64,000 bases of DNA from Pseudomonas segetis (GCF_900188155.1 NZ_FZOG01000007.1:124001-188000); one strand, 5' to 3'; numbered from the stretch's first letter, positions 27,817 to 36,690 are shown. Notes: generated from the sequence alone by a model not told the origin. Program-made: numbers and translations.

Positions 27817-27892
27817 TGGCGTCCCCTAGGGGACTCGAACCCCTGTTACCGCCGTGAAAGGGCGGTGTCCTAGGCCACTAGACGAAGGGGAC
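27817..27892 (-). tRNA. tRNA-Glu(TTC), first copy of the operon
   Basis: This 76-nt tRNA has anticodon TTC and encoded CCA, and is the promoter-proximal member of the operon. By eye it is identical to the copy at 27560-27635. Confidence 0.97.
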
Positions 27893-27967
27893 GCAGCCCG
27901 GAACCTACAACTCTATCTCCGGCTTCCCGTGCTTTGCCATCTGACATTGCGCTAAGAAGTGGCGCGC

Positions 27968-27996
27968 ATTCTATGGAGCCTTGATCGAGTCGTCAA
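27968..27996 (-). promoter_or_regulatory. Promoter of the Glu-Gly-Glu-Gly tRNA operon
   Basis: On the minus strand TTGACG (27996-27991) and TAGAAT (27973-27968) are separated by exactly 17 bases. The -10 is followed by GCGCGCC, a GC-rich discriminator typical of stringently controlled stable RNA promoters. It lies 76 bases upstream of the first tRNA. Confidence 0.8.
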
Positions 27997-28115
27997 CCTC
28001 TGTGTAAAAATATTTTAAAATCAATAACTTCAAACCAAAAAATGCGACTGTGCTATCAGCTGATCGCTTAAGGCACTACACTCGCAGAAAACTAAGTGGT
28101 CGAGAGGTCGTATAG

Positions 28116-28886
28116 ATGTCCCCGCTCGTGATAACCCTATTGATAGTGGGCGGCATTGGCATGTTGCTAATAATCGCCTACATCAACCATGCCGTTGAAA
28201 ATAGCAAACTTGAGAAAGCCAGGCTCAAGGCCGAACTCAATGACCGCATACGGCGCTGCGCCGAAGTGTCTGAGTCCATGCCCGGCCAGCTGATGTCACC
28301 CAACCTCAAGTTATTGCTTAGCCAAATCCAACAAGCCTACAGCGAACGACTGCTCGCCAAGGATAAAGCCAATACCAGGCTCAAGGAGTCGATTGCCGAG
28401 CTTCAACAATTGGTTGCTCAGGGCGAGTCTATTCCGGTCAAGAACCCGCCAGTCAAGATTCTTAACGAGCAGCAAGCCAAGCAAACCCGGTTTATCCTCG
28501 AAGACCTGCACAGCCAGATTACCCGCGCAGGCCAGGATGGAATCCTGCCTGCCGCGCAGGCCAAGCAATGGCTGCAACAAATCCCCCCACTGCTCACCCA
28601 GCTGCATATCGAATATTTCGGCAATATCGGCCAGCGCGCCCTGCAGCAAAACCAGGCTGGCCAGGCGCGCCTGGCATTCGAGCGCGGCGTTCAGTACCTG
28701 CGCAAGCAGAACGATCCGGCACGCTATAGCGCAGCACTCAAGCAGTTCCAGGAACAACTACAGATCGCCAATAACCTGGTACTGAACCAAACCCCCGCGC
28801 CTGTCGATGAAAACAGCGAGCTGAACCAGGGCCTTGAGAGCATAGGCAGTGACGAAGATTGGAAAAAGAAGAACATTTACGACTAG
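28116..28886 (+). CDS. Conserved membrane-anchored coiled-coil protein, function unknown
   Basis: This 256-residue protein begins with a single hydrophobic helix (about residues 3-24), then long charged helices with coiled-coil character (NSKLEKARLKAELNDRIRRC, DKANTRLKESIAELQQLV). The region from about 185 (RALQQNQAGQARLAFERGVQYL) is helical and loosely resembles a TPR hairpin. Most of the protein is probably cytoplasmic. It matches in position the hypothetical gene before the GST in P. aeruginosa (PA2820/PA2821 by memory). I cannot assign a function. Confidence 0.75.
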   Translation: MSPLVITLLIVGGIGMLLIIAYINHAVENSKLEKARLKAELNDRIRRCAEVSESMPGQLMSPNLKLLLSQIQQAYSERLLAKDKANTRLKESIAELQQLVAQGESIPVKNPPVKILNEQQAKQTRFILEDLHSQITRAGQDGILPAAQAKQWLQQIPPLLTQLHIEYFGNIGQRALQQNQAGQARLAFERGVQYLRKQNDPARYSAALKQFQEQLQIANNLVLNQTPAPVDENSELNQGLESIGSDEDWKKKNIYD

Positions 28887-28927
28887 ATCGGAAAAGTGTC
28901 GAACACCCCAACACATAAGGAAACCCA

Positions 28928-29605
28928 ATGAGCATGATCGTCTATGGCGCCCCACTCTCACCCTTTGTGCGCAAAGTTCGCCTGTTTTTGGCTGAGAAAG
29001 GCCTCGATTATGACCTTGAGATAATTCTTCCATTCGGCAAGCAGCCGGACTGGTACAAGGAACTCAACCCACTTGGGCGTATTCCGGCCTTCAAGGACGG
29101 CGATTTCAGCCTCGCCGACTCCAGCGTGATTTGCCAGTACATTGAAGAGCAATATCCAGACTGCACGCCTTTGCTCGGCACCAACGCTCAAGAGCGAGCA
29201 CGCATACGCTGGCTGGAAAAATACGCTGACTATGAAATCGCCCCACTCAGCACCTTTTGCGTATTTCGTAACCGCGTACTGAAAACATCAATGGGCAAGG
29301 CCAGCGATGAAATTGCGGTTGCACAGACAATCAACGAAAAACTGCCGCCACACTTTGATTACCTGGAGCAGCAGTTGGGCAATAAACAGTTCTTCGTTGG
29401 CGACACCTTGACCTTGGCTGACCTGGCGATCACCTGCCAATGGGTGAATATGCAGCACGGCGATGAGCGCATTGACGCCAGCCGCTGGCCCAAGCTTGCC
29501 GCCCACTGCTCACGCATCTGCTCGCTCAGCTCGCTACAGGCGGTTTTGGCCGGAGAACATGCAATGCTGGCCAAAATGGCCAGTAAAGCCGCACAGCCCA
29601 GCTAA
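28928..29605 (+). CDS. Glutathione S-transferase family protein
   Basis: This 225-residue GST has an N-terminal thioredoxin-like domain (MIVYGAPLSPFVRKVRLFLAEKGLDY, LNPLGRIPAFKDGDFSLADSSVICQYIEE) with a Ser in the SPFVRK active-site region, and a helical C-terminal domain ending with the N-capping box FVGDTLTLADLAITCQW. Length is typical. AAGGAAA precedes the ATG. It follows the coiled-coil gene by 41 bases and ends at a strong terminator. The substrate is unknown. Confidence 0.93.
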   Translation: MSMIVYGAPLSPFVRKVRLFLAEKGLDYDLEIILPFGKQPDWYKELNPLGRIPAFKDGDFSLADSSVICQYIEEQYPDCTPLLGTNAQERARIRWLEKYADYEIAPLSTFCVFRNRVLKTSMGKASDEIAVAQTINEKLPPHFDYLEQQLGNKQFFVGDTLTLADLAITCQWVNMQHGDERIDASRWPKLAAHCSRICSLSSLQAVLAGEHAMLAKMASKAAQPS

Positions 29606-29620
29606 ATCACGTTCCAGCAA

Positions 29621-29652
29621 CAAAAAAGCTCGCAGCAGTGCGAGCTTTTTTG
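29621..29652. terminator. Bidirectional terminator between GST and GAF-domain genes
   Basis: CAAAAAAGCTCGCA pairs perfectly with TGCGAGCTTTTTTG around a four-base loop, serving two convergent transcripts. Confidence 0.93.
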
Positions 29653-29673
29653 TTTGAGCAAAGAGATCTGCAC

Positions 29674-30144
29674 TCAGCAATCTGTCAGGCGCAGGAACAC
29701 CTCGACCATCTGCTCGACGCCAGCCTGATCTTCAGCGCTGAAGCGCCCCACTTGCGGGCTGTCCAGGTCAAGCACACCTATCAGTTTGCCCGACTTGAGC
29801 AATGGCACCACCAGCTCGCTGTTGGATGCGCTGTCGCAAGCGATATGTCCGGCGAATGCGTGTACATCCTCTACTCGCTGGGTCTGCAAGCTTTGCGCCG
29901 CGGCCCCGCATACACCCCGGCCGAACGGGATGCGCACGCAGGCGACCTTGCCCTGAAACGGCCCGAGCACCAGTTCATTGTCACGCGCCAGGTAAAAACC
30001 AGCCCAGTTCAGTGCAGGCATTTGCTGGAACAGAAAAGCCGAAAACTGTGCGGCATTGGCAATAAAGTCGCGCTCATCCGCCAACAAGGACTCCAGCTGG
30101 GCGACCAGCAGCGGGTATTCTTCAGCACCTTCTAATTCAAACAT
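29674..30144 (-). CDS. GAF-domain free methionine-(R)-sulfoxide reductase
   Basis: This 156-residue single GAF domain protein of the YebR/fRMsr type reduces free methionine-(R)-sulfoxide using thioredoxin. The three catalytic cysteines are in GKVACVRIPFGRGVCGAAA and HIACDSASNSELVVPLL. The rest of the fold (NWAGFYLARDNELVLGPFQG, GVLDLDSPQVGRFSAED) is typical. I chose the ATG at 30144; a GTG two codons upstream is possible. The gene start overlaps the preceding ATPase gene by eight bases, so the pair is translationally coupled. Confidence 0.92.
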   Translation of the reverse strand: MFELEGAEEYPLLVAQLESLLADERDFIANAAQFSAFLFQQMPALNWAGFYLARDNELVLGPFQGKVACVRIPFGRGVCGAAAQSLQTQRVEDVHAFAGHIACDSASNSELVVPLLKSGKLIGVLDLDSPQVGRFSAEDQAGVEQMVEVFLRLTDC

Positions 30145-31030
30145 CTGCACGCTCTAAAAGTTGGAGCCCGACCCAATAGCGGGCAAATTGATAAGCACAG
30201 CGACCGTTGCGGTTTCCTCGCCCTGTTGCCCAGCGAATAGCGGCTTTCTCCAAAGCCTCATCCCAATGCCAGGTCAAACCTGCTGCCCTGGCCTGCACCG
30301 TTACCCAGTGGCGCACCACATTGAGAAAGTGATCCTGGGTGAATGGGTAGAACGAGATCCACAAGCCAAATCGATCCGACAAGGCAATCTTGTCTTCCAC
30401 CGCTTCGCTTGGGTGCAGCTCACCGTCGACCATCTTGGAGTTCAGGTTATCGCTTTCCTTTTCCGGCACCAGGTGACGACGATTGGATGTCGCATAGAGC
30501 AAGACGTTGTCCGGTGCCCGTTCCAACGAACCATCAAGCACGCTCTTGAGAATGCGGTAGTCACCCTCGCCTGCTTCGAACGACAAGTCATCACAGAACA
30601 AAATGAAACGCTGCTTGAGCCCTGACAACTGCTCGACGATGCGCGGCAGATCGGCCAAATAGTCACGTTCAATTTCAATCAGGCGCAAGCCACTGCTCGC
30701 ATGAGTAGCCAGCAACGCACGAATCAAGGAAGACTTGCCAGTCCCTCTTGCGCCCCACAACAGCGCATGATTGGCAGGCAAGCCCCGGACAAACTGCGCG
30801 GTATTGCGCGACAGTTGATCACGCTGGGTGTCAACGCCGATCAGGTCCGTCAACTCAAGATCCAGGCTGACCTTCAGCGGTTGCAGGAAGCCACCACGCC
30901 CTTCCCGCAGCCAACGCGCCGCCAGGCTCTGTTGCCAGTCAATCACCACCGGCTCGGCAGGCAAAAGCGGCTCAAGGCGTGCCAGGACGCCTTCGGCACG
31001 CTCTACAAAATCAATTATCCGCGAATCCAC
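30137..31030 (-). CDS. DUF815-family AAA ATPase
   Basis: This protein of about 297 residues has a P-loop WGARGTGKSSLIRALL, a Walker B-like FILFCDDLSFE, and the family segments DYLADLPRIVEQL, NVLLYATSNRRHLVPE and LSDRFGLWISFYPF (Arg-finger region). DUF815 members are predicted AAA+ ATPases of unknown role. I chose the GTG at 31030 because GGGAG lies seven bases before it and family members start near VDSRIIDFVERAE; an ATG at 31093 is a less likely alternative. It is followed with overlap by the fRMsr gene. Confidence 0.85.
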   Translation of the reverse strand: MDSRIIDFVERAEGVLARLEPLLPAEPVVIDWQQSLAARWLREGRGGFLQPLKVSLDLELTDLIGVDTQRDQLSRNTAQFVRGLPANHALLWGARGTGKSSLIRALLATHASSGLRLIEIERDYLADLPRIVEQLSGLKQRFILFCDDLSFEAGEGDYRILKSVLDGSLERAPDNVLLYATSNRRHLVPEKESDNLNSKMVDGELHPSEAVEDKIALSDRFGLWISFYPFTQDHFLNVVRHWVTVQARAAGLTWHWDEALEKAAIRWATGRGNRNGRCAYQFARYWVGLQLLERADV

Positions 31031-31343
31031 ACTCACACTCCCAGGCGTGGCGACCAACCTCTTCGCCGTCCTATAGATGCTATTGTTTCGCAATCAATGA
31101 AGGGGCAGCCTGCAAGCGACTGCGCGCCCCTGCGATACCGCCTTGATCGGCGGTTTTCGGCACAAGCCCCAACTGATGCGACCGGGTTAGCCAGTCTACC
31201 CGTCAGGCAGGTCATTTCGAAAGCTTAAAGCTGGGATATAAAGCACTGCGGCGCGACATCGACAGCAAATAAAATCAACCCGCCAGCCCCACATCAACAT
31301 CAGCTATGCTTGCCCGCTGAAACCAACAGGCCCGCCAGTACCC
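31031..31343. other. Divergent promoter region between DUF815 and sagS genes
   Basis: This 313-base stretch is non-coding as far as I can see. It contains a small hairpin, ACCGCC (31137-31142) with GGCGGT (31149-31154), followed by TTTC. No operator was recognised. Confidence 0.4.
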
Positions 31344-33659
31344 ATGGAAATATCGCTAACCCACCGTCTCTCGTATAAGCAGGCCAGCCTGACGGTGTTG
31401 GTTGCATTTCTTCTCGGCACGGTGCTCTGCAGCATCCAGGTGGGATTCGACTACCTCAGCGAAGACGCCTCGATCGACCGTGAAATCCAGGCGTTGCTCG
31501 ACACCAGCTACAACCCGGCAGCGCGCATTGCCTACAATCTCGATGCTGAACTGGCCCAGGAGCTGGTGGTTGGCCTGCTACGCTCACCCGCCGTGATCCA
31601 GGCCAGCATCATCTCCGCCGATCACAACCTGATGGCACATGCATCGCGCCCGGCCAGCGATAGCCAATACCGGTTTATCAGTGACTCATTGTTTGGCGCA
31701 CGTCGCCAATTTGAACGCGTGCTGCTAATCGACCGTGCCCCGGAAGAAAACCTTGGGTCGCTGCGTATTGAGGTGGACACCTACGCCTTTGGCAGCAATT
31801 TCCTGCGGCGTTCGATGCTGACCATCGCCAGCGGCTTTGCGCGCACCTTGTTGCTCTCGCTGATTTTGCTGGTCATGTTTTATTTCATGCTGACCAAACC
31901 CTTGATCGAAGTGGTCAGGGCCTTGAGCTCGCGCACCCTGGACAAGCCCAATGCGGCCTTGCTGCCCTGCCCGCGGGGTCACGAGCATGATGAGATCGGC
32001 ACCTTGGTCGGCGTTGCCAACCAGCAGTTGCTCAATATCGATGATGAAATCAAGCAACGTAAAAATGCCGAGCAACGCCTCAACCAATCCCTGCTCGAAT
32101 TGGAAAGTGCCGTAGCGCAACGCACCGCAGAGCTAAAGGCGACTAATGCCCGCCTGCTCAAGTCAAACCACGAACTGGAGCACGCCCAGCAACAAGCCCT
32201 GCAAACGGCACAGAGCCGTGCCACCTTCCTGGCCAATATGAGCCATGAAATACGCACGCCCTTGAATGGCTTGCTCGGCATGCTCTCGCTGGCACTCGAC
32301 AACCCGTCCAACAGTGAACAGCAGCAACAACTGAGCATCGCCCATCACTCGGGAAAAGTACTGGTCGATCTACTCAATGACATCCTCGACCTGTCCAAGT
32401 TTGAGTCGGGCCAGTTGCAGCTTGAGCACATTGCCTTCGATCTCTGCGCCCTGGTCGAAGATACCGCCAGCCTGCTCTCGCAAAACGCCAGCCCCGGCGT
32501 TGAACTGACCTGCCTGATCGATCCCGAGCTACCCGCCGAGGTGCTTGGCGACCCGACGCGAGTCGGCCAGATCATCAGCAACCTGATATCAAATGCCTTG
32601 AAATTCACCCGATTCGGCCGAGTTGATGTGCGTATTCGACCAGCAGGTGCCGGGATTGAGCTTTCCGTGCGCGATACGGGTATCGGCATTACTGAAGATG
32701 CCTACGAACGGATCTTCGAACCTTTTACCCAGGCCGATGCTGGCATCACCCGCCAGTACGGTGGCACCGGGCTCGGCCTGGCACTGAGCCGCCATTTGTG
32801 CGAAATAATGCAGGGCACGCTCAGCCTGCAATCAAAGGTAGGCTTCGGTTCAGAGTTTACTGCCTATCTGCCGCTCACAGGCTGCGCTCCCGCCCCGGCC
32901 TGGGGACCGCTAAGGGGCAAGATCATCGCCCTGACCTCGGTCAGCTCCGGCCTGCACGAAATGCTCAAGACCCAACTGCCACACTGGGGACTTGAGTACC
33001 AGCGCCTGGACACCGATGCCAGCCTGCTTGGGTACACCGCCGATGTTGTCATCAGCGACTGCCCTGAGTGCCTGTACAGCACGCGCCTGAACTGTCAGGC
33101 GCCAATCCTGCTGGTTACAGCCTATGGCAGCTTCCTCGCGCCGGAACAGGCAAAGTCACTCGCTCCGCTTGAGCAATTGGCCCGCCCAATGCCACGCAAA
33201 GTCTTGTATCACGCGCTGGAACGCCACTTCCACACGCGCCCGCTGGAATTGAAAAACAGAGCTGCAGGACACGCCGAGATTGATTACAAAGCCTGTGTGT
33301 TGCTGGTTGAGGACAACCCGGTCAACCAGTTGGTGGCCAAAGGCATGCTTATCAAGCTGGGCTACAAGGTAATCATCGCCAACGACGGCGAACATGCACT
33401 CAAGCAACTCAGCGAGCACGCCGTCGATCTAATTCTGATGGACTGCAACATGCCCATCATGGATGGCTATGAAGCCAGTCGGCGTATTCGCCAGAGCGGT
33501 CAATACGCCGGCCTGCCAATCATTGCTCTCACCGCCAACGCCCTCAGTGACGAACGCCAGCGCTGCACCGCCGCAGGCATGAGCGATTACCTGGCCAAGC
33601 CATTCACCCGTGAAGAACTGATCAGCGTGCTCGAAACCGCACTCAATAACCGAGCATAG
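31344..33659 (+). CDS. sagS: Hybrid sensor histidine kinase/response regulator, SagS-like
   Basis: This 771-residue hybrid kinase has a membrane helix at about 16-34, a periplasmic sensor region to about 165, and a second helix near 168-188. A cytoplasmic linker with coiled coil follows, then HisKA with phospho-acceptor His301 (FLANMSHEIRTPLNG), a HATPase domain (DTGIGITEDAYERIFEPF, GGTGLGLALSR) and a C-terminal receiver with Asp700 (LILMDCNMPIMDGYEAS). Residues about 520-630 look like a degenerate receiver. In P. aeruginosa SagS helps switch cells to biofilm growth; synteny with ospR and gpx supports the name. Its end overlaps ospR convergently. Confidence 0.85.
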   Translation: MEISLTHRLSYKQASLTVLVAFLLGTVLCSIQVGFDYLSEDASIDREIQALLDTSYNPAARIAYNLDAELAQELVVGLLRSPAVIQASIISADHNLMAHASRPASDSQYRFISDSLFGARRQFERVLLIDRAPEENLGSLRIEVDTYAFGSNFLRRSMLTIASGFARTLLLSLILLVMFYFMLTKPLIEVVRALSSRTLDKPNAALLPCPRGHEHDEIGTLVGVANQQLLNIDDEIKQRKNAEQRLNQSLLELESAVAQRTAELKATNARLLKSNHELEHAQQQALQTAQSRATFLANMSHEIRTPLNGLLGMLSLALDNPSNSEQQQQLSIAHHSGKVLVDLLNDILDLSKFESGQLQLEHIAFDLCALVEDTASLLSQNASPGVELTCLIDPELPAEVLGDPTRVGQIISNLISNALKFTRFGRVDVRIRPAGAGIELSVRDTGIGITEDAYERIFEPFTQADAGITRQYGGTGLGLALSRHLCEIMQGTLSLQSKVGFGSEFTAYLPLTGCAPAPAWGPLRGKIIALTSVSSGLHEMLKTQLPHWGLEYQRLDTDASLLGYTADVVISDCPECLYSTRLNCQAPILLVTAYGSFLAPEQAKSLAPLEQLARPMPRKVLYHALERHFHTRPLELKNRAAGHAEIDYKACVLLVEDNPVNQLVAKGMLIKLGYKVIIANDGEHALKQLSEHAVDLILMDCNMPIMDGYEASRRIRQSGQYAGLPIIALTANALSDERQRCTAAGMSDYLAKPFTREELISVLETALNNRA

Positions 33660-34104
33660 GCGCGATGCGTTCAAGCAGCCCGCCAACCTGGGCACGCAAC
33701 TCGTCCAGCTCATTCAGGTCGGCGCCAGACTCACAGATCAACTGCGCCTTGAGCGGTATGACTCGCTCACGCAATTGCACACCCTGATTGCTCAGCTGCA
33801 GATTGACTGCCCGCTCATCACTGGTCGAACGCTGGCGAATCAGCAAGCCCTGCTGCTCAAGACGCTTGAGCAATGGAGTCAAGGTGCCCGAATCGAGCAT
33901 CAGCCGGGTTCCAAGCGCCTTGACCGTGGCTTGCTCGGGCGCAGCTTGATGCCACTCCCACATCACCAGCATCACAAGATATTGCGGGTACGTCAGGCCA
34001 AGCTCGTCGAGCATGGGCTTGTACGCACGCACCACTGCCCGCGATGCGGCGTAGAGCTTGAAACACAGCTGATCATCAAGCTGTAGCGACAACTCAGGAT
34101 TCAT
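33643..34104 (-). CDS. ospR: Peroxide-sensing MarR/OhrR-type regulator OspR
   Basis: This 153-residue MarR-family redox repressor has the reactive Cys14 in QLCFKLYAASRAVVRAYKPML and a second Cys124, the two-Cys OhrR arrangement. The winged helix is ALGTRLMLDSGTLTPLLKRLEQQGLL with STSDERAV in the wing. Oxidation of the N-terminal Cys would release DNA. It overlaps the gpx stop by four bases (co-translated), and an OhrR-like palindrome precedes gpx, so it likely represses its own operon. In P. aeruginosa OspR controls glutathione peroxidase from the same position. Confidence 0.92.
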   Translation of the reverse strand: MNPELSLQLDDQLCFKLYAASRAVVRAYKPMLDELGLTYPQYLVMLVMWEWHQAAPEQATVKALGTRLMLDSGTLTPLLKRLEQQGLLIRQRSTSDERAVNLQLSNQGVQLRERVIPLKAQLICESGADLNELDELRAQVGGLLERIAPMLGY

Positions 34105-34586
34105 TTGAGCAATGCTTCAATCTCGTTAGTCAGCTCTTCGGGCTTGGTCGTGGGTGCAAAACGCTTAACCTGAGTGCCATCGGCGCTTAGCAAGAACTTG
34201 GTGAAATTCCACTTGATGCCTTTGCTACCGAGCAAACCTGGCGCGCGCTGCTTGAGTTCGACAAACAATGGATGGGCATCGCCGCCGTTGACATCGATCT
34301 TTTTGAACAGCGGGAAGCTCACACCAAAATTAAGCTCGCAGAACTGCGAGATATCACTTTCATCACCCGGCTCCTGCTTGCCGAATTGATTGCAGGGAAA
34401 CCCCAGGATAACCAGGCCTTGGTCTTTGTAGGTCTGCCACAGCGCCTCAAGCCCCTTGTATTGCGGGGTAAATCCGCACTTGCTGGCCGTATTGACCACC
34501 AAAACCGCCTTGCCGGCAAAATCGGCCAGGGTCTTTTGCTCGCCACTGATTGTGGTGCACGGGATATCCAGCAATGAATTGGCCAT
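34101..34586 (-). CDS. Glutathione peroxidase (thiol peroxidase type)
   Basis: This 161-residue GPx-family peroxidase uses Cys rather than selenocysteine (Cys37 in NTASKCGFTPQY). The conserved Gln/Trp tetrad residues are in GFPCNQFGKQEPG and IKWNFTKFL. It detoxifies hydrogen peroxide and organic peroxides, probably with thioredoxin as donor. It is the first gene of the gpx-ospR operon. Confidence 0.95.
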   Translation of the reverse strand: MANSLLDIPCTTISGEQKTLADFAGKAVLVVNTASKCGFTPQYKGLEALWQTYKDQGLVILGFPCNQFGKQEPGDESDISQFCELNFGVSFPLFKKIDVNGGDAHPLFVELKQRAPGLLGSKGIKWNFTKFLLSADGTQVKRFAPTTKPEELTNEIEALLK

Positions 34587-34628
34587 GATTGTGATTCCTG
34601 ATTGCTAATTTAGGACAAAAGATAGCTC

Positions 34629-34641
34629 GCAATTAAATTGC
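34629..34641. promoter_or_regulatory. OhrR/OspR-type operator before gpx-ospR
   Basis: GCAATTAAATTGC is a perfect 6-1-6 palindrome and closely resembles the OhrR box core ACAATTAAATTGT known from other bacteria. It lies 42-55 bases upstream of the gpx ATG, at a position suited to repression. Confidence 0.75.
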
Positions 34642-34868
34642 ACACAATCTAAATAAGCCAGAATGATACTGCTTGATGAACGCAACCGCCTGACGCAAGC
34701 AGGCACTCACGCACCGTTAGCGCTTTGGCGAAAAAAGCCTGCCAAGTCACTTTGCCTAACCCAAGCTGCAACGTATCATTCCAGCCCTGTTGTGCGGCGC
34801 GCCTGGCTAACAGCCGCCTAACGCCAACGGTGCCCGTGGGATTAGTTATTTACTTGGGATCACTTCAC

Positions 34869-36080
34869 ATGCAGTTCAGCAAATCGAACAAGCTCGCCAA
34901 CGTCTGCTACGACATTCGTGGTCCTGTGCTAAAGCATGCCAAGCGCCTCGAAGAAGAAGGCCAGCGCATTCTCAAATTGAATATCGGCAACCCGGCACCC
35001 TTCGGCTTCGAAGCCCCTGAAGAGATCCTCCAGGACGTCATTCGCAACCTGCCCACAGCCCAGGGCTATAGCGACTCAAAAGGTTTGTTCAGTGCACGCA
35101 AGGCGGTGATGCAGTATTACCAGCAGATGAACGTCGAAGGCATAGGCATCGAAGACATCTACCTGGGCAATGGCGTTTCCGAGCTGATCGTCATGGCCAT
35201 GCAAGCCTTGCTCAACAATGGTGACGAGGTGCTGATCCCGGCCCCGGACTATCCACTCTGGACCGCATCTGTCGCCCTCTCCGGCGGCAAGCCGGTTCAC
35301 TACCTGTGTGACGAGCAAGCAGGCTGGTTTCCTGACGTTGCCGACATTCGCGCGAAAATCACGCCGAACACCAAGGCTCTGGTATTGATCAACCCGAACA
35401 ACCCGACGGGCGCGGTCTACTCCAGGGAAGTTCTACTCGATATCGTCGAACTGGCCCGCCAGCACAATCTGGTGCTGTTCTCCGACGAAATATACGACAA
35501 GATCCTCTACGACGGCGCACAACACATCTGTACGGCTTCGCTGGCGCCAGACGTGCTGTGCCTGACGTTCAACGGCCTGTCCAAGTCCTATCGCGTCGCT
35601 GGCTTCCGTTCTGGCTGGGTGGCGATCTCAGGGCCCAAGCATCGCGCGCAAAGCTATATCGAAGGCATTGATATCCTGGCCAACATGCGCCTGTGCGCCA
35701 ACGTACCCAGCCAGCATGCCATTCAAACCGCGCTTGGCGGCTACCAGAGCATTAACGACCTGGTGCTGCCCCATGGCCGGCTGCTCGAGCAGCGCAACCG
35801 TACCTGGGAGTTGCTCAATGACATCCCAGGGGTGAGCTGCGTAAAACCAATGGGGGCGCTCTATGCGTTCCCCCGGATCGACCCCAAGGTCTGCCCGATC
35901 CATAACGATGAAAAATTCGTTCTCGACCTGCTGCTCTCGGAGAAACTCCTGATTGTCCAAGGCACCGCGTTCAACTGGCCGTGGACCGATCACTTCAGGG
36001 TCGTGACCCTGCCGCGAGTGGATGACCTGGAACAAGCCATCGGCCGCATTGGCAGCTTCCTCAAGGGTTACAGCCAATAA
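34869..36080 (+). CDS. alaA: Alanine/pyruvate aminotransferase (AlaA-type, class I)
   Basis: This 403-residue class I PLP aminotransferase starts MQFSKSNKLANVCYDIRGPVLKHAKRLEEEG, which is diagnostic for AlaA. The PLP Lys is in FNGLSKSYRVAGFRSGW, and the ring-binding NPNNPTGAVYSREVL and SDEIYDKILYDG are intact. It makes alanine from pyruvate and glutamate. I chose the ATG at 34869; the frame extends 48 codons upstream but the residues there look non-coding and there is a normal promoter gap. Confidence 0.93.
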   Translation: MQFSKSNKLANVCYDIRGPVLKHAKRLEEEGQRILKLNIGNPAPFGFEAPEEILQDVIRNLPTAQGYSDSKGLFSARKAVMQYYQQMNVEGIGIEDIYLGNGVSELIVMAMQALLNNGDEVLIPAPDYPLWTASVALSGGKPVHYLCDEQAGWFPDVADIRAKITPNTKALVLINPNNPTGAVYSREVLLDIVELARQHNLVLFSDEIYDKILYDGAQHICTASLAPDVLCLTFNGLSKSYRVAGFRSGWVAISGPKHRAQSYIEGIDILANMRLCANVPSQHAIQTALGGYQSINDLVLPHGRLLEQRNRTWELLNDIPGVSCVKPMGALYAFPRIDPKVCPIHNDEKFVLDLLLSEKLLIVQGTAFNWPWTDHFRVVTLPRVDDLEQAIGRIGSFLKGYSQ

Positions 36081-36131
36081 CAGGCTTTGCAGCGTCGACT
36101 CGATCCACGCCGCAAAGCTGACCTTTAGACA

Positions 36132-36602
36132 ATGAGTGCGCCAAGATTTATGGACCTGCAAATCGACGATTTCTATAAAGACGCAGCGGCAGGCCTACTT
36201 ATGCTTTACCAGGCCTTCCCACGCAAAATCGGGCTGTACATCGAAGACCTGATTGGCCGCGAGGAACCCGATGAGTTCGGCCTGCCAAGCAAGCGCCATC
36301 AAAGCTGCCTCGGCGCACAGCTTTGGCTGGCTGAAGAAGGTTATATTCGCTTTGAGTCCAGCATTGCCTATGACGCGCTCGACCAGGCGGTGCTCACCGA
36401 GAAAGGTTTTTTACGCCTCTCGCGCAGCATTCCCCATGTTGTCAGCGATGAACCAGACCTTCCGTCAAGCGTTCGCCGGGTCCATGCAACCCTGGCATTC
36501 CAACTGCGCCAGGCCATCAGCCAACAGGACAGCGAACAACTTGCCCGCCTCGCCCGCTTATTGTTTATTGGCAATCTGGGCATTGATAACGAAACAGCTT
36601 GA
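36132..36602 (+). CDS. Conserved hypothetical protein between alaA and htpX
   Basis: This 156-residue soluble protein starts MSAPRFMDLQIDDFYKDAAAG; an internal ATG at codon 7 is also possible. It is mostly helical, with RRVHATLAFQLRQAISQQDSEQLARLARLLF at the end and LTEKGFLRLSRSIP in the middle, faintly like a winged-helix wing. There is no signal peptide or membrane segment. It occupies the place of PA2829 in P. aeruginosa, by memory. Function unknown. Confidence 0.75.
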   Translation: MSAPRFMDLQIDDFYKDAAAGLLMLYQAFPRKIGLYIEDLIGREEPDEFGLPSKRHQSCLGAQLWLAEEGYIRFESSIAYDALDQAVLTEKGFLRLSRSIPHVVSDEPDLPSSVRRVHATLAFQLRQAISQQDSEQLARLARLLFIGNLGIDNETA

Positions 36603-36690
36603 AATAGTCGCCCGGTTGAAGCCTGGAGCCTGCGGCCTTATATAGCCTGCATACCGTGAATACCTATCCCTCGAGGAGTAGTTTCAAACC

